A stretch of 64,000 nt of DNA from JAUNSR01 sp036655355 (GTDB taxonomy: Bacteria > Bacteroidota > Bacteroidia > Bacteroidales > JAUNSR01), in the NCBI GenBank assembly GCA_036655355.1, contig JAVVQG010000004.1:215694-279693 (forward strand), written 5' to 3'. Shown piece after piece: positions 52,892 through 61,774 of the stretch. Position 1 is the stretch's first letter. Each line of letters begins with the position of its first letter. The notes beneath the pieces are model-generated. The model saw only the letters and a program-made list of their open reading frames with translations, was not told where the DNA came from and made no database searches. The position numbers and the translations under genes are program-made.

Positions 52892-54427
52892 TTAATTGCC
52901 TGTTGCCAGTTCATAACCCGGCGTTTGCTTTAGGGCGGTGTTCTTCGTCAAGGTACTCTTATCGATTGGCCAAAGCAATTTTCGCGCATCAGCGGGATCG
53001 GCTGTTGTATATTTGAATACGTATTCGTTTCCGAATCTTCTCAAATCATACCAGCGTTTTCCTTCAAAGAAAAACTCACATAGTCTCTCTTGCAGAATCG
53101 CCTCATCGACATCCGCATCCTGCGGTTGGTTCGGATAGGCCAGTGTTGCCAGATTCTCATCGAAATATTCACTACCGAAAGCTCTTCTGCGGATCTGGTT
53201 GATCTCATCTTCGGGACTCTGACCTAAAAAGGCCTTTGCCTCAGCCATCATCAACAATGCATCGGCGAAACGGTAAACCGGACAGTCGTCAATCATGGCA
53301 CGTTGTGTCTGACCGTCAAGGTTCGTCCCCTGATATTTGTACGGGAAGCAACCGGCATACGTTTTATCTTTGTTGTAAACGCCTTTCAATGTAGCCTCTT
53401 TACGTTGGTCGCCAGTTTTGAAGGTGGTGTCAAAATGTTTCTTCTGAACCTGCAGACGCATTAGACCAAAAAGGTTCTCATTCTTGGTATCCCATTTATT
53501 GCCCTCTTCATCATAGTAGGCAACCATGTAGTTATTCTGTGGCAAGAAACTTCCGTTAAAAGATCCGTTCCACAAATTAAACTCATCTTTTTCAGATTTG
53601 AAAGCAAAAATTATCTCATCGTTGCATTTTCGGTTGTAAGCGAACACTTCCTTAAATGCGGGCATCAAAGAGAATGTCCCACTATTCGGAAGATCCGTTA
53701 ACGCTTCGATTGCCTCCTGTGCATCGGCTATTCCACCGTTCATCTGTTTCGCTTTCCAAAGCATCACCTCCGCTTTCAACATCAGAGTTGCAGACTTCGA
53801 CCAGTAGTTTCTATTCTTAAGTGCATAATCGCTTCCAAAACTTTCCAAAGAGTGATCAATATCCGAAAGAATCTGATTCATCACCTCTTCTTCGGAAGAT
53901 GCCGCTTTTGGAAGGTTTCCAAGATCAATTTCCGAACCGAACGTAGGATGCGTCACAATCACCGCCTTACCCCAGGTTCTTAGTAAATGAAAATAGTAGT
54001 AAGCTCTGATTCCATACGACTGACCCAAATAGGCACTCTTGCTTTTCTCATCGATCAGTTGTGTAGAGTTCGATTTCAGAATCATCATGTTCAATTGATT
54101 GATCGATGAGTAGAAATCACCGTAATTGCTAATTCCGGGACTATCTTCGCTCAGCGTATTATCCGGGAAACGCTCCATTCCCTGCGATGCTTCACCACCG
54201 AAAGGTGTATCTCCGAACACATCACTTCTGAATTCGCCCATCGCCACAAAATTGTACGAATGAGTTCTGAAGCGAGAGTGAACCCCTGTCATAAATGAGG
54301 AAAAATGCTCGGGGGTAGTCCAGTAATTACTATCTGTAATCTCACTGATGGGATCTACATCCAGCCAGCTACATGAGTTGAATGAAAGAGCGCAAGCCGC
54401 TCCTAGCATTATTATATATTTTTTCAT
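52892..54427 (-). CDS. nanU: SusD-like sialic-acid-binding lipoprotein NanU
   Basis: 511 aa. Lipobox (GAACALSFNSC) and SusD-type tetratricopeptide-like helices (FSSFMTGVHSRFR, AYLGQSYGIRAYYYFHLLRT, LMMAEAKAFLG, RLCEFFFEGKRWYDLRRFGN). It pairs with the SusC-type NanO to bind and hand over sialic acid; named by context. Its start codon terminates a pair of ~95-bp structured leader repeats. Confidence 0.9.
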   Translation of the reverse strand: MKKYIIMLGAACALSFNSCSWLDVDPISEITDSNYWTTPEHFSSFMTGVHSRFRTHSYNFVAMGEFRSDVFGDTPFGGEASQGMERFPDNTLSEDSPGISNYGDFYSSINQLNMMILKSNSTQLIDEKSKSAYLGQSYGIRAYYYFHLLRTWGKAVIVTHPTFGSEIDLGNLPKAASSEEEVMNQILSDIDHSLESFGSDYALKNRNYWSKSATLMLKAEVMLWKAKQMNGGIADAQEAIEALTDLPNSGTFSLMPAFKEVFAYNRKCNDEIIFAFKSEKDEFNLWNGSFNGSFLPQNNYMVAYYDEEGNKWDTKNENLFGLMRLQVQKKHFDTTFKTGDQRKEATLKGVYNKDKTYAGCFPYKYQGTNLDGQTQRAMIDDCPVYRFADALLMMAEAKAFLGQSPEDEINQIRRRAFGSEYFDENLATLAYPNQPQDADVDEAILQERLCEFFFEGKRWYDLRRFGNEYVFKYTTADPADARKLLWPIDKSTLTKNTALKQTPGYELATGN

Positions 54428-54619
54428 TTGTATATAATCTATTTTTACATTAAGGTCAAATGCGCCATCTATATACCTTCTGTTGGGTAACTCAACTTTA
54501 GATGAGCTATGGCGATTTCATTTGTATATCATCTATTTTAAACATCAAAGTCAAATGCGCCATCTATATACCTTTTGATGGTTAGCTCGATTTTCAAGGA
54601 GCTGTGGCGATATCATTTG
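54425..54619 (-). repeat. Tandem pair of ~95-bp structured leader repeats before nanU
   Basis: Three CAAATG words at 54430, 54524 and 54619 (minus-strand 5' ends) are spaced 94 and 95 bases apart; the last one contains the nanU start codon. Each unit has a lower stem CAAATG / CATTTG, a CGCCAY / ATGGCG stem, and two hairpin arms. The distal unit differs most (AGCTC / GAGCT arm) yet keeps the fold. The unit fills almost the whole nanO-nanU gap. Confidence 0.85.
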
Positions 54620-54659
54620 TAAATATTCTGTTATTCGGTTAAAATACGCTTGTCACAAT

Positions 54660-57600
54660 TTAGAAAGTAACACTTAATCCCACCAAAACGGTTTTCGGCA
54701 TTGGGTAACGTCCCGAATCCACACCTAACGTTTTATTCGGATCTAATGCCGGTTCTGGCGATGTTCCGCTGTATTTCGTGAAATAGAACAAGTTCTGACC
54801 CGTTACATATACGGAAGCGGTCTGCATCTTGATCTTATTCAAGAAATCCGAAGGCAGTTTATATGTTAGCGTCAATTCGCGCAGAGCCAGGTAATCTCCT
54901 TTTTCATAAAATCTTGAACTGTTGCTATTGCTGCTGATTCCGGCATTATTGGAACGTGTAATGTTCTTTTTCGCCAACTGATCGGCATAATAGAACTTAG
55001 GCAGTGTAGCGTCTGTATTCGTTTCACTCCATGTGTCACGAATCTCGGTTGGAAGATTGAATGACCCCTGGTACTGTCCTAATGTGCGAGCCAACAAGTC
55101 ATTATATAATGTATGACCCAATGCATAATCAAATCGTCCGTAAAGCGAGAAGTTTTTGTATCCGAACGTAGTTGAGAAACCACCGGTTACTTTCGGGAAG
55201 ATATTACCAATTTTCACCTGGTCGTAGCTATTGATCACTCCGTTGCCATCAAGGTCAGACCAGATAACATCACCCGGTTCGATCGGTTTCTTTCCTTTTT
55301 TCTGTGCGTCTGTCATGGTAGCCCATTTGTTCGGACCATAAAGCTCCGCGATAGCGTCATAACGATCTCCGGCAACTTGCTTCACATGATCCCAGTCACG
55401 GTAAATACCCTCCTGTTTATATGCATAGATATCGCCCAGTTTACCACCTTCTTGGTAACCGCCTACCCAGATGTATTTTCCTGATTTCGGATCATAAACC
55501 TGTAAGCCGCCCTGACGGTTCTTATCATTCGGATTATCCGGAAGTTTCACAATCTTATTCGATACTGAAGCTACGTTGGCAGTCATGGACCAGCTGAATC
55601 CTTTTGCATTCGGGATAATATTCGCTCTTACCTCTAACTCAACCCCCTGATTTCTCAAAGCGCCCAAGTTGGTTTTGATGCTACCGAAGCCGGTATAGCC
55701 GGGAAGATCGATATCTGTCAACAAATCATCGGTCAAACGGTTATAGTAATCGAATACGATGTTGAAGCGGTTATTTGCCAGACCTAGATCAAGACCGGCT
55801 TCAAATGATTTACTTTTCTCCCATCTCAAACCACTGTTGATCAGCGCCGTATTCAAAAAGCCGGTAGTACTACCGTACATGGTTTGTGATGCATACAAAC
55901 CGTAAACATCGTAATTACCCAATCCGCTTACGTTACCATTGATACCATAGCTGATTCGAGGTTTGAGTGTAGAGATCACATCGGCTACTTTCGAGTCGAT
56001 GAAGAATTCTTCCTGGTGCATGTTCCAACCTCCCGAAATACCCGGGAAGAAGCCCCAGCGGTTGTCGGTAAGTTTAGAGATACCATCCAGACGGGCAACA
56101 GCAGACAAAAGGTATTTCCCTTCGTAATCATAGTTGGCACGTCCGAATGTAGAAAGCATACGGTATCTTGCCTTATATGAATATGCCGTAACTTTTTCAG
56201 ATCCCACATTCAATGTAGGGATATCGTCTGACGGAGAGTTTCTGGTTTCCGCTTTCATTTTGAACAAATCATACTGGAATGCTTCACCCCCTACCATTAC
56301 ATTTAGGTTGTGGTAATCGGCGTAAGTATCTTTGTAATTCAAGGTCAAACTGTGCTGCTGCTGTACCTGTTTCTCATTGTAAGCCATTGCCGAACGCGAT
56401 TCGTCTGCCGAGGGGCGATTCTGCATTTGGTATTTTTTATTGAAGCTTTCCTGATAATTATCAAGGTAATAGATTGAGCTGTTCTCTTTCAACGACAATT
56501 TGTTCGGTAGAATATCCCATACGAATCCAACGTTCCAAGTTGAACGTCTTACCGTATTCGATCTGATCAGTTTCTCTTTCCAGTACAATGGGTTTCCGTC
56601 TGCAAAACCTACTCCCGCTACCGGATTGCCGTTCTCATCAAACGGGTTCCAAGTAGGCCACATACTGAATGAGCGATAGAACAACTGATCGTCTCCGATC
56701 CACAAAGCCGGTTTCTCAGTATAAGAGAATGTTGTTCCGGCATTCACATTGAAGTTTTTATACAACTGATAAGAAGCATTCAACGTACCGGTAAAACGTT
56801 CATACCCGGTCCCCGTTACCTGTCCCTGTTCATTGTAATAACCCAACGAAGCATTAAACAACGCTTTGTCATTTCCACCTGTCAGACTTACATAATGATC
56901 CTGGGTAAACGCCGGATCACGAAACGCCGCATCCTGCAGTTTTCCACTATGATCTTGGAAAATCAGCTCTTTACCACTATACGGATCGGTCATTTTCTGC
57001 CATCCGCTACCCAACAAATGCTCGTTAGATGAATCCAAGTAAGCCAGATCAAACATCGCCCCGGCATTCACACCGTAACCCGTGGTATTATCTACAGCGG
57101 AAAGTGGACGGTTATATCCTGCATCATGGATACGCTTATTTCCCAAACGGTTGTAATACAAATACTCTTCGGCACCTACGAATTCATACCCTTTTCGGGC
57201 GAAATTCAAACCGCCTTTGAAGTTATAGCTGATGGAAGATTTCCCTTCTTTCCCTTTTTTAGTGGAAACGAGAATTACCCCTCCGTTAGCTCTAGCTCCA
57301 TAGATCGCGGTTGAAGCGGCATCCTTCAATACCTCGATAGACTCGATATCGGCAGGATTCACATCGTTCATCGAACGCACAATACCGTCAACAACAACCA
57401 ACGCCTCATTGTTTTTATTATTCAATGTAGCCCCACCGCGCAATACGATGCTTGGTGCGGATCCTGGTTGTCCCGTTGTGTTGGTTACACGTAAACCGGC
57501 GATAGATCCCTGCAACGCTTGTCCCGCATTTGAGAACGCGGCATTTTCCAACACCTTATTATCCAGTTTTGAGATTGAGTTGGTCAACGTAGAGCGTTTC

Positions 57601-57932
57601 TGAGAACTACCGTATCCTGTTACAACAACTTCCTGAAGTTGTTCCGAGTCCTCTTTCAGCGTGACGAAAATTTCTTTTTTCCCTTTTGTATCTATTGTCA
57701 TTGGCTGATAGCCGATATAAGAGATTTGAAGTTTTGCATCAGGGTTGACGGTCAATACAAATTTACCATCAAAGTCTGTCACCGTTCCATTCGTTGTTCC
57801 GACTTCCAAAACAGAGGCCCCGATTACTGGTTCTTTTAAAACATCAAGCACGACCCCCGTCACTTGTTTGTTCTGTGCATACATCGTTATCGACGTAATC
57901 AAAAGAAGAAGAATTAGAAATTGTTTTTTCAT
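54660..57932 (-). CDS. nanO: SusC-type TonB receptor NanO (sialic acid)
   Basis: 1090 aa. Signal peptide (MKKQFLILLLLITSITMYAQ), carboxypeptidase-like N-domain (VTGVVLDVLKEPVIGASVLE), the QEVVVTGYG TonB-box region, plug, and a long barrel ending PKTVLVGLSVTF. Its substrate is assigned by its neighbours. The first 89 bases overlap the 3' end of nanT in another frame, so nanT and nanO are translationally linked. It ends just before the structured repeats. Confidence 0.92.
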   Translation of the reverse strand: MKKQFLILLLLITSITMYAQNKQVTGVVLDVLKEPVIGASVLEVGTTNGTVTDFDGKFVLTVNPDAKLQISYIGYQPMTIDTKGKKEIFVTLKEDSEQLQEVVVTGYGSSQKRSTLTNSISKLDNKVLENAAFSNAGQALQGSIAGLRVTNTTGQPGSAPSIVLRGGATLNNKNNEALVVVDGIVRSMNDVNPADIESIEVLKDAASTAIYGARANGGVILVSTKKGKEGKSSISYNFKGGLNFARKGYEFVGAEEYLYYNRLGNKRIHDAGYNRPLSAVDNTTGYGVNAGAMFDLAYLDSSNEHLLGSGWQKMTDPYSGKELIFQDHSGKLQDAAFRDPAFTQDHYVSLTGGNDKALFNASLGYYNEQGQVTGTGYERFTGTLNASYQLYKNFNVNAGTTFSYTEKPALWIGDDQLFYRSFSMWPTWNPFDENGNPVAGVGFADGNPLYWKEKLIRSNTVRRSTWNVGFVWDILPNKLSLKENSSIYYLDNYQESFNKKYQMQNRPSADESRSAMAYNEKQVQQQHSLTLNYKDTYADYHNLNVMVGGEAFQYDLFKMKAETRNSPSDDIPTLNVGSEKVTAYSYKARYRMLSTFGRANYDYEGKYLLSAVARLDGISKLTDNRWGFFPGISGGWNMHQEEFFIDSKVADVISTLKPRISYGINGNVSGLGNYDVYGLYASQTMYGSTTGFLNTALINSGLRWEKSKSFEAGLDLGLANNRFNIVFDYYNRLTDDLLTDIDLPGYTGFGSIKTNLGALRNQGVELEVRANIIPNAKGFSWSMTANVASVSNKIVKLPDNPNDKNRQGGLQVYDPKSGKYIWVGGYQEGGKLGDIYAYKQEGIYRDWDHVKQVAGDRYDAIAELYGPNKWATMTDAQKKGKKPIEPGDVIWSDLDGNGVINSYDQVKIGNIFPKVTGGFSTTFGYKNFSLYGRFDYALGHTLYNDLLARTLGQYQGSFNLPTEIRDTWSETNTDATLPKFYYADQLAKKNITRSNNAGISSNSNSSRFYEKGDYLALRELTLTYKLPSDFLNKIKMQTASVYVTGQNLFYFTKYSGTSPEPALDPNKTLGVDSGRYPMPKTVLVGLSVTF

Positions 57933-60363
57933 AAAGTGATTTTTCGATTTTGACTGACGGGTTTCTATAGTTCCAAGTCAGTCCGGTTAGTTTTTTTGGT
58001 TCCTCCGGAATTATGTAACTTAAAATAAGTGCCAACACCATGCTGATTCCAATTCCGATTAGACCGTAAAGCATGAAATTTAGCGGCGAATTCGCTCTCA
58101 ACCATAACAATATGGCCACACTTGCCACCAAAGCGGTCAAGGCTGCATATCCTCTTACCCGGGGCAAGAAGATTCCGATTGCGAATAATCCGCCCAGTCC
58201 GCTGGTAAGAAGTCCGATGAACGTATTGAATTCATCAAAGAACGACTTAATCTCCATCAGCGAAAGCTGTACTGCAAGCAACGTTCCCAACACACCAATC
58301 ATCACACCACTTGAACGTGCTATATTCAATTGACGGCGATCGGATATTCCCGGGAAAATACGTTTCGCGAAATCTACCGTAATCGCAGTCGAAGCTGAAT
58401 TAATATTTGAGGAGAGTGTTGACATGGTTGCCGCAAAAATAGCGGCGATCAACAAGCCTGCTACTCCTACAGGCAACTCGTTCATAATGAAATAAGGAAA
58501 TATTCCTTCTGCATTGTTCATCGTTGTGGGAAGTAAATCCGGACGAACCGAGAAGAATGAGAAAAGCGCCGTTCCGATAAAATAGAACAAAACCAAGATC
58601 GGCAGCGAGATCAAACCGTTAAGCCAGATGCTTCTTTTTGTTTTTGCCGTATCGGCTGTTGTGAGGTAGCGCTGAACGATCGTTTGGTCCGAAGTATACG
58701 TAATCAATGAATTAGCGATACCTGCACCAAAGAAAATAACCCAGAATGTGGGTTGCGTCAGATCCAATGAGAAATCAAGCATTTTTGACTTCTCGGCAGA
58801 CATCGCGATAGAGATCGTTTCGCCCAAGCCACCGGTACCGATAATGAGATACAATGCCGAGATCAAAGCTCCGAAGACCAGGATTCCGCCTTGAATCACA
58901 TCGCCCCACACCACTGCTTCCACTCCACCCATCGTAGAATATACGATCGTTACGAGCGACATCAGCAGAATACACACCATCAGATCAATGCCTGTAACCG
59001 TAGAAAGTGCCACAGAAGGCAGGTAGAGGACGATTCCGATTCTTGTTACCATAAAAATGATGAACAACAGACTCGATACCAACCTCACGGTTAAGTTAAA
59101 ACGATGTTCAAGATATTCGTAGGCGCTCGTCAATTTCAATCCCCTGAAAAAAGGCAGATACCACCTGATGACTATCGGTGCTACGATCAGGATAGAGAAT
59201 GACATTGGGAAATAGAGCCAATTGGTGGTGTATGTTTTTGCCGGTATTGCCATGAAAGTTATGGCACTCAGGGTAGTGGCAAAAATACTGATGCCGGCTG
59301 CCCACCATGGGATTTGTCCTCCTCCTTTGAAAAATTGTTCAGAAGTGGAGGTCTTTTTACTGAAATAGAATCCCACACCGATCATCAATAACAAATAGAT
59401 TACGAGGACGCCGTAATTGAGCCAGCCGAAGCTTACGTTGTTGATAAATGAGATTCGATTCAGCGAACCGTTATTCATCATCACATAATCCTGATTCCAT
59501 TTGCAAACAAAAGTGTTCTCTTTGGAATCCGCCTGAAAGCCGTTGTTGCTCCATTTACCCGTCACCGTATGATAGGTGCAGTATTTTCCCGCCGGATCAA
59601 GAAACAGAATGTGATGGGTTCCCATCGGAATAGGCAATTGCCCTCTTACATCTATAACCTGATTTGTGTTTGCGGATTGGTCTTTCCATTGGTTGTGTTT
59701 TAAGGAATAGCTTAAAACTTTATCTCCGAACAGGTAAAGTAAATCTTCATTGCCCGAGTTTTGTACAGCACTGTGCTGCTGTGCGCCGTTTTTGAATGGT
59801 ATAGGACTAAGGGATTCCCATGATGCATCTTTCTGCTTCATGTTGAGTTTCCATGTCTGTGTGTTCAATCCTTGATTAGACTTTCCGGCTGTTACAATCA
59901 GTTGGTCATTTACAATTCCAACCGCAGGGTCTGTAATTTCAATCGGCAGTGTCGGTAATGCCTGGATATCGGTTTTTCCGTTTCCGTTATCCTTCACCAA
60001 CCAACATGCTGCGGAAATCCCTTTCGGGGTAGTTCCTCCAACTAAAATCAACCCGTTCTTATAATCTACAAAACCACACTCCCGAAGTGGAGTGGAGAGC
60101 AATTCACTTTTGACTATGTCATATGACGAACCGTTTTGTTTCATCCTGTAAAGGCGATTCGCATATTTAACAGAGTCCGGAGAGCCCGATTCTTCAACGC
60201 CGAAGAATAGGTCTCCGTTTACTGTTCCAAGAAAAACGCCTTTCTCTTTCAAGTCATCGAAAACACGTTGAGAAGTAACTTCCAGCGTGCTCCCGGCTGC
60301 CATCAGCGAGGGGGCGGTAACCAATGAAATAACCACTAGTAGTAACCTTAGTAGTTTTTTCAT
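57844..60363 (-). CDS. nanT: Sialic-acid sodium symporter with periplasmic Kelch domain
   Basis: 839 aa. Signal peptide (KKLLRLLLVVISLVTAPSLM) and a NanM-like Kelch propeller (~25-315: GLILVGGTTPKG, QLIVTAGKSNQG, LLYLFGDKVLSYS), then a sodium:solute symporter domain (~320-805) with about 13 helices. SSS motifs are FFSKKTST-type start and AGISIFATTLSAITFMAIPA, and IGLLTSGLGGLFAIGIFLPR. The fusion places a mutarotase-type domain directly on the outside of the importer. The C-terminal tail (~50 residues) is hydrophilic and overlaps nanO by 89 bases. Substrate is inferred from context. Confidence 0.88.
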   Translation of the reverse strand: MKKLLRLLLVVISLVTAPSLMAAGSTLEVTSQRVFDDLKEKGVFLGTVNGDLFFGVEESGSPDSVKYANRLYRMKQNGSSYDIVKSELLSTPLRECGFVDYKNGLILVGGTTPKGISAACWLVKDNGNGKTDIQALPTLPIEITDPAVGIVNDQLIVTAGKSNQGLNTQTWKLNMKQKDASWESLSPIPFKNGAQQHSAVQNSGNEDLLYLFGDKVLSYSLKHNQWKDQSANTNQVIDVRGQLPIPMGTHHILFLDPAGKYCTYHTVTGKWSNNGFQADSKENTFVCKWNQDYVMMNNGSLNRISFINNVSFGWLNYGVLVIYLLLMIGVGFYFSKKTSTSEQFFKGGGQIPWWAAGISIFATTLSAITFMAIPAKTYTTNWLYFPMSFSILIVAPIVIRWYLPFFRGLKLTSAYEYLEHRFNLTVRLVSSLLFIIFMVTRIGIVLYLPSVALSTVTGIDLMVCILLMSLVTIVYSTMGGVEAVVWGDVIQGGILVFGALISALYLIIGTGGLGETISIAMSAEKSKMLDFSLDLTQPTFWVIFFGAGIANSLITYTSDQTIVQRYLTTADTAKTKRSIWLNGLISLPILVLFYFIGTALFSFFSVRPDLLPTTMNNAEGIFPYFIMNELPVGVAGLLIAAIFAATMSTLSSNINSASTAITVDFAKRIFPGISDRRQLNIARSSGVMIGVLGTLLAVQLSLMEIKSFFDEFNTFIGLLTSGLGGLFAIGIFLPRVRGYAALTALVASVAILLWLRANSPLNFMLYGLIGIGISMVLALILSYIIPEEPKKLTGLTWNYRNPSVKIEKSLYEKTISNSSSFDYVDNDVCTEQTSDGGRA

Positions 60364-60557
60364 TTGTATGTTTTCTATTTTTTACATTAAGGTCAAATGC
60401 GCCATCTAATTACCTTTTGTTGGGTAACTCATCTTTCGGTGAGCTATGGCGATTTCATTTGTATGTCTTCTAAATTTTATATTCAAGGTCAAATGCGCCA
60501 TCTAAATACCTTTAGTTGGGTATCTCATCTTTCGGTGAGCTATGGCGATTTCATTTG
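60361..60557 (-). repeat. Tandem pair of ~95-bp structured leader repeats before nanT
   Basis: CAAATG words end at plus positions 60361, 60456 and 60552 (spacing 95 and 96); the first contains the nanT ATG and the last is 11 bases after the nanE stop. Both units fold as CAAATG-AAAT-CGCCAT / ATGGCG-CATTTG enclosing arms CTCA(8)TGAG and NTACC(8)GGTAN. Each also begins with ATG AAA TCG CCA TAG. The pair fills the whole gap. Confidence 0.88.
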
Positions 60558-60568
60558 TGTTTTTCTTA

Positions 60569-61747
60569 TTATAGTTCAGCTGCCAACTCTTCGGCTAAAA
60601 CCGCTGATTTGATCATCATTCGTGGTATATGAAAAGGTCCTTTGAAAATATTACCTTTTGCAGGTTGCGATACGGAACCGTCTCTGTGGAGATAGCCGTA
60701 CCACTCACCGAATTGATTATCGGGAAAGTGCTTGTAAGTCCAATCACTTATCTGTTTGTGCATCTTCATGTATTTTTCATCGCCGGATGCCTGATAAGCA
60801 TACAATGTGGCGATAATCGCTTCGGTTTGAGGCCACCAGAATTTCATATCGTGGGCATAATCCTGTGGCGGAAGATTCTTACAGTCCCTAAAATTGATGA
60901 TCCCGCCAAACACTTCATCCCAGCCCCATTTCCAAGACCAGTCCAGAATCGTCAATCCTGTTTTTACCAATTCGGGATCCCAGTTTCTGTGTTTCGCCTC
61001 CTCCAGGATAAACCAGGCAGTCTCGATGCAATGTCCCGGGTTGATGACACGTCCGTTTATCGTATCGATAAATTCGCCGTTCGGTCCCACCATCTCAAGG
61101 AGCGCTTCGAATTCCGGTTTCATGAAATCTTTTCTGATCTCCTCAATCGATTCATCAATTTGCTTTGTGAGTTCGGGAGCATCGATTGCCGCCCGGATTC
61201 TTGAAGCCGTATTGATTAGGATCATACAGATGGAATGGCCTTTTGCCTGTACGGTAGATTCATATTTCGCCGGTAGGAAATCGGGAGTATCCAGGAACTT
61301 CCGGATTCGGTGAAACAGATCAAGTGCCTTTTCTGCATAACTTTTATCTCCGGATGCTATGGCATACTCAGACATCGCGATGGCTGCGAACGTTTCCGAA
61401 AACACATACCGTCTTTTTCTGATCGGCTTTCCTTCTGCTGATACCTCAAAATACATGTGTCCGTTTTCGTCCGAACAGTATTTTTCGATAAAATCGATGG
61501 CCGATTTCGAAGCGGTCAGCCATTCCGGATTCTTTTCAATCAGGTTATAGGCGTGTGCACAAATAAATGCAAAACGTCCTTGAAACCAGACGGACTTCGT
61601 GGTGTCGATTATACTTCCATCTCTGTCCAGACAAGTATAAATACCTCCGTTTTCCTTATCCAGCCCATATTTGAGCCAAAAAGGGAGAATATTTTGTGTC
61701 AGATCCTTTCGATACTGTGCATTCCAATGGTTTAAATATTCCTTCAT
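60569..61747 (-). CDS. nanE: N-acylglucosamine 2-epimerase (AGE/RnBP type)
   Basis: 392 aa, an (alpha/alpha)6-barrel AGE. Signature blocks are WLKYGLDKENGGIYTCLDRD, VWFQGRFAFICAHAY, YEWVEV-type FSETFAAIAMSEYAI, NPGHCIETAWFILE and KFWWPQTEAI. It converts ManNAc to GlcNAc in the cytoplasm after NanA cleavage; this differs from the proteobacterial NanE fold, which works on the 6-phosphate. Starts 27 bases after nanA. Confidence 0.92.
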   Translation of the reverse strand: MKEYLNHWNAQYRKDLTQNILPFWLKYGLDKENGGIYTCLDRDGSIIDTTKSVWFQGRFAFICAHAYNLIEKNPEWLTASKSAIDFIEKYCSDENGHMYFEVSAEGKPIRKRRYVFSETFAAIAMSEYAIASGDKSYAEKALDLFHRIRKFLDTPDFLPAKYESTVQAKGHSICMILINTASRIRAAIDAPELTKQIDESIEEIRKDFMKPEFEALLEMVGPNGEFIDTINGRVINPGHCIETAWFILEEAKHRNWDPELVKTGLTILDWSWKWGWDEVFGGIINFRDCKNLPPQDYAHDMKFWWPQTEAIIATLYAYQASGDEKYMKMHKQISDWTYKHFPDNQFGEWYGYLHRDGSVSQPAKGNIFKGPFHIPRMMIKSAVLAEELAAEL

Positions 61748-61774
61748 TTGTGTTTTTCTATATTTTTCGTCAGA

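Noticed and set aside
60361..60557. Reading the nan repeats as simple REP-type DNA palindromes
   Set aside because: Their fixed position before start codons, fixed orientation with the gene and covarying pairs fit an RNA element better, though a mobile origin is not excluded.
60397..60612. 71-codon plus-strand frame across the nanT leader repeats
   Set aside because: It is created by translating the repeat (two copies of HLSVSYGDFIC) antisense to the operon; not a gene.
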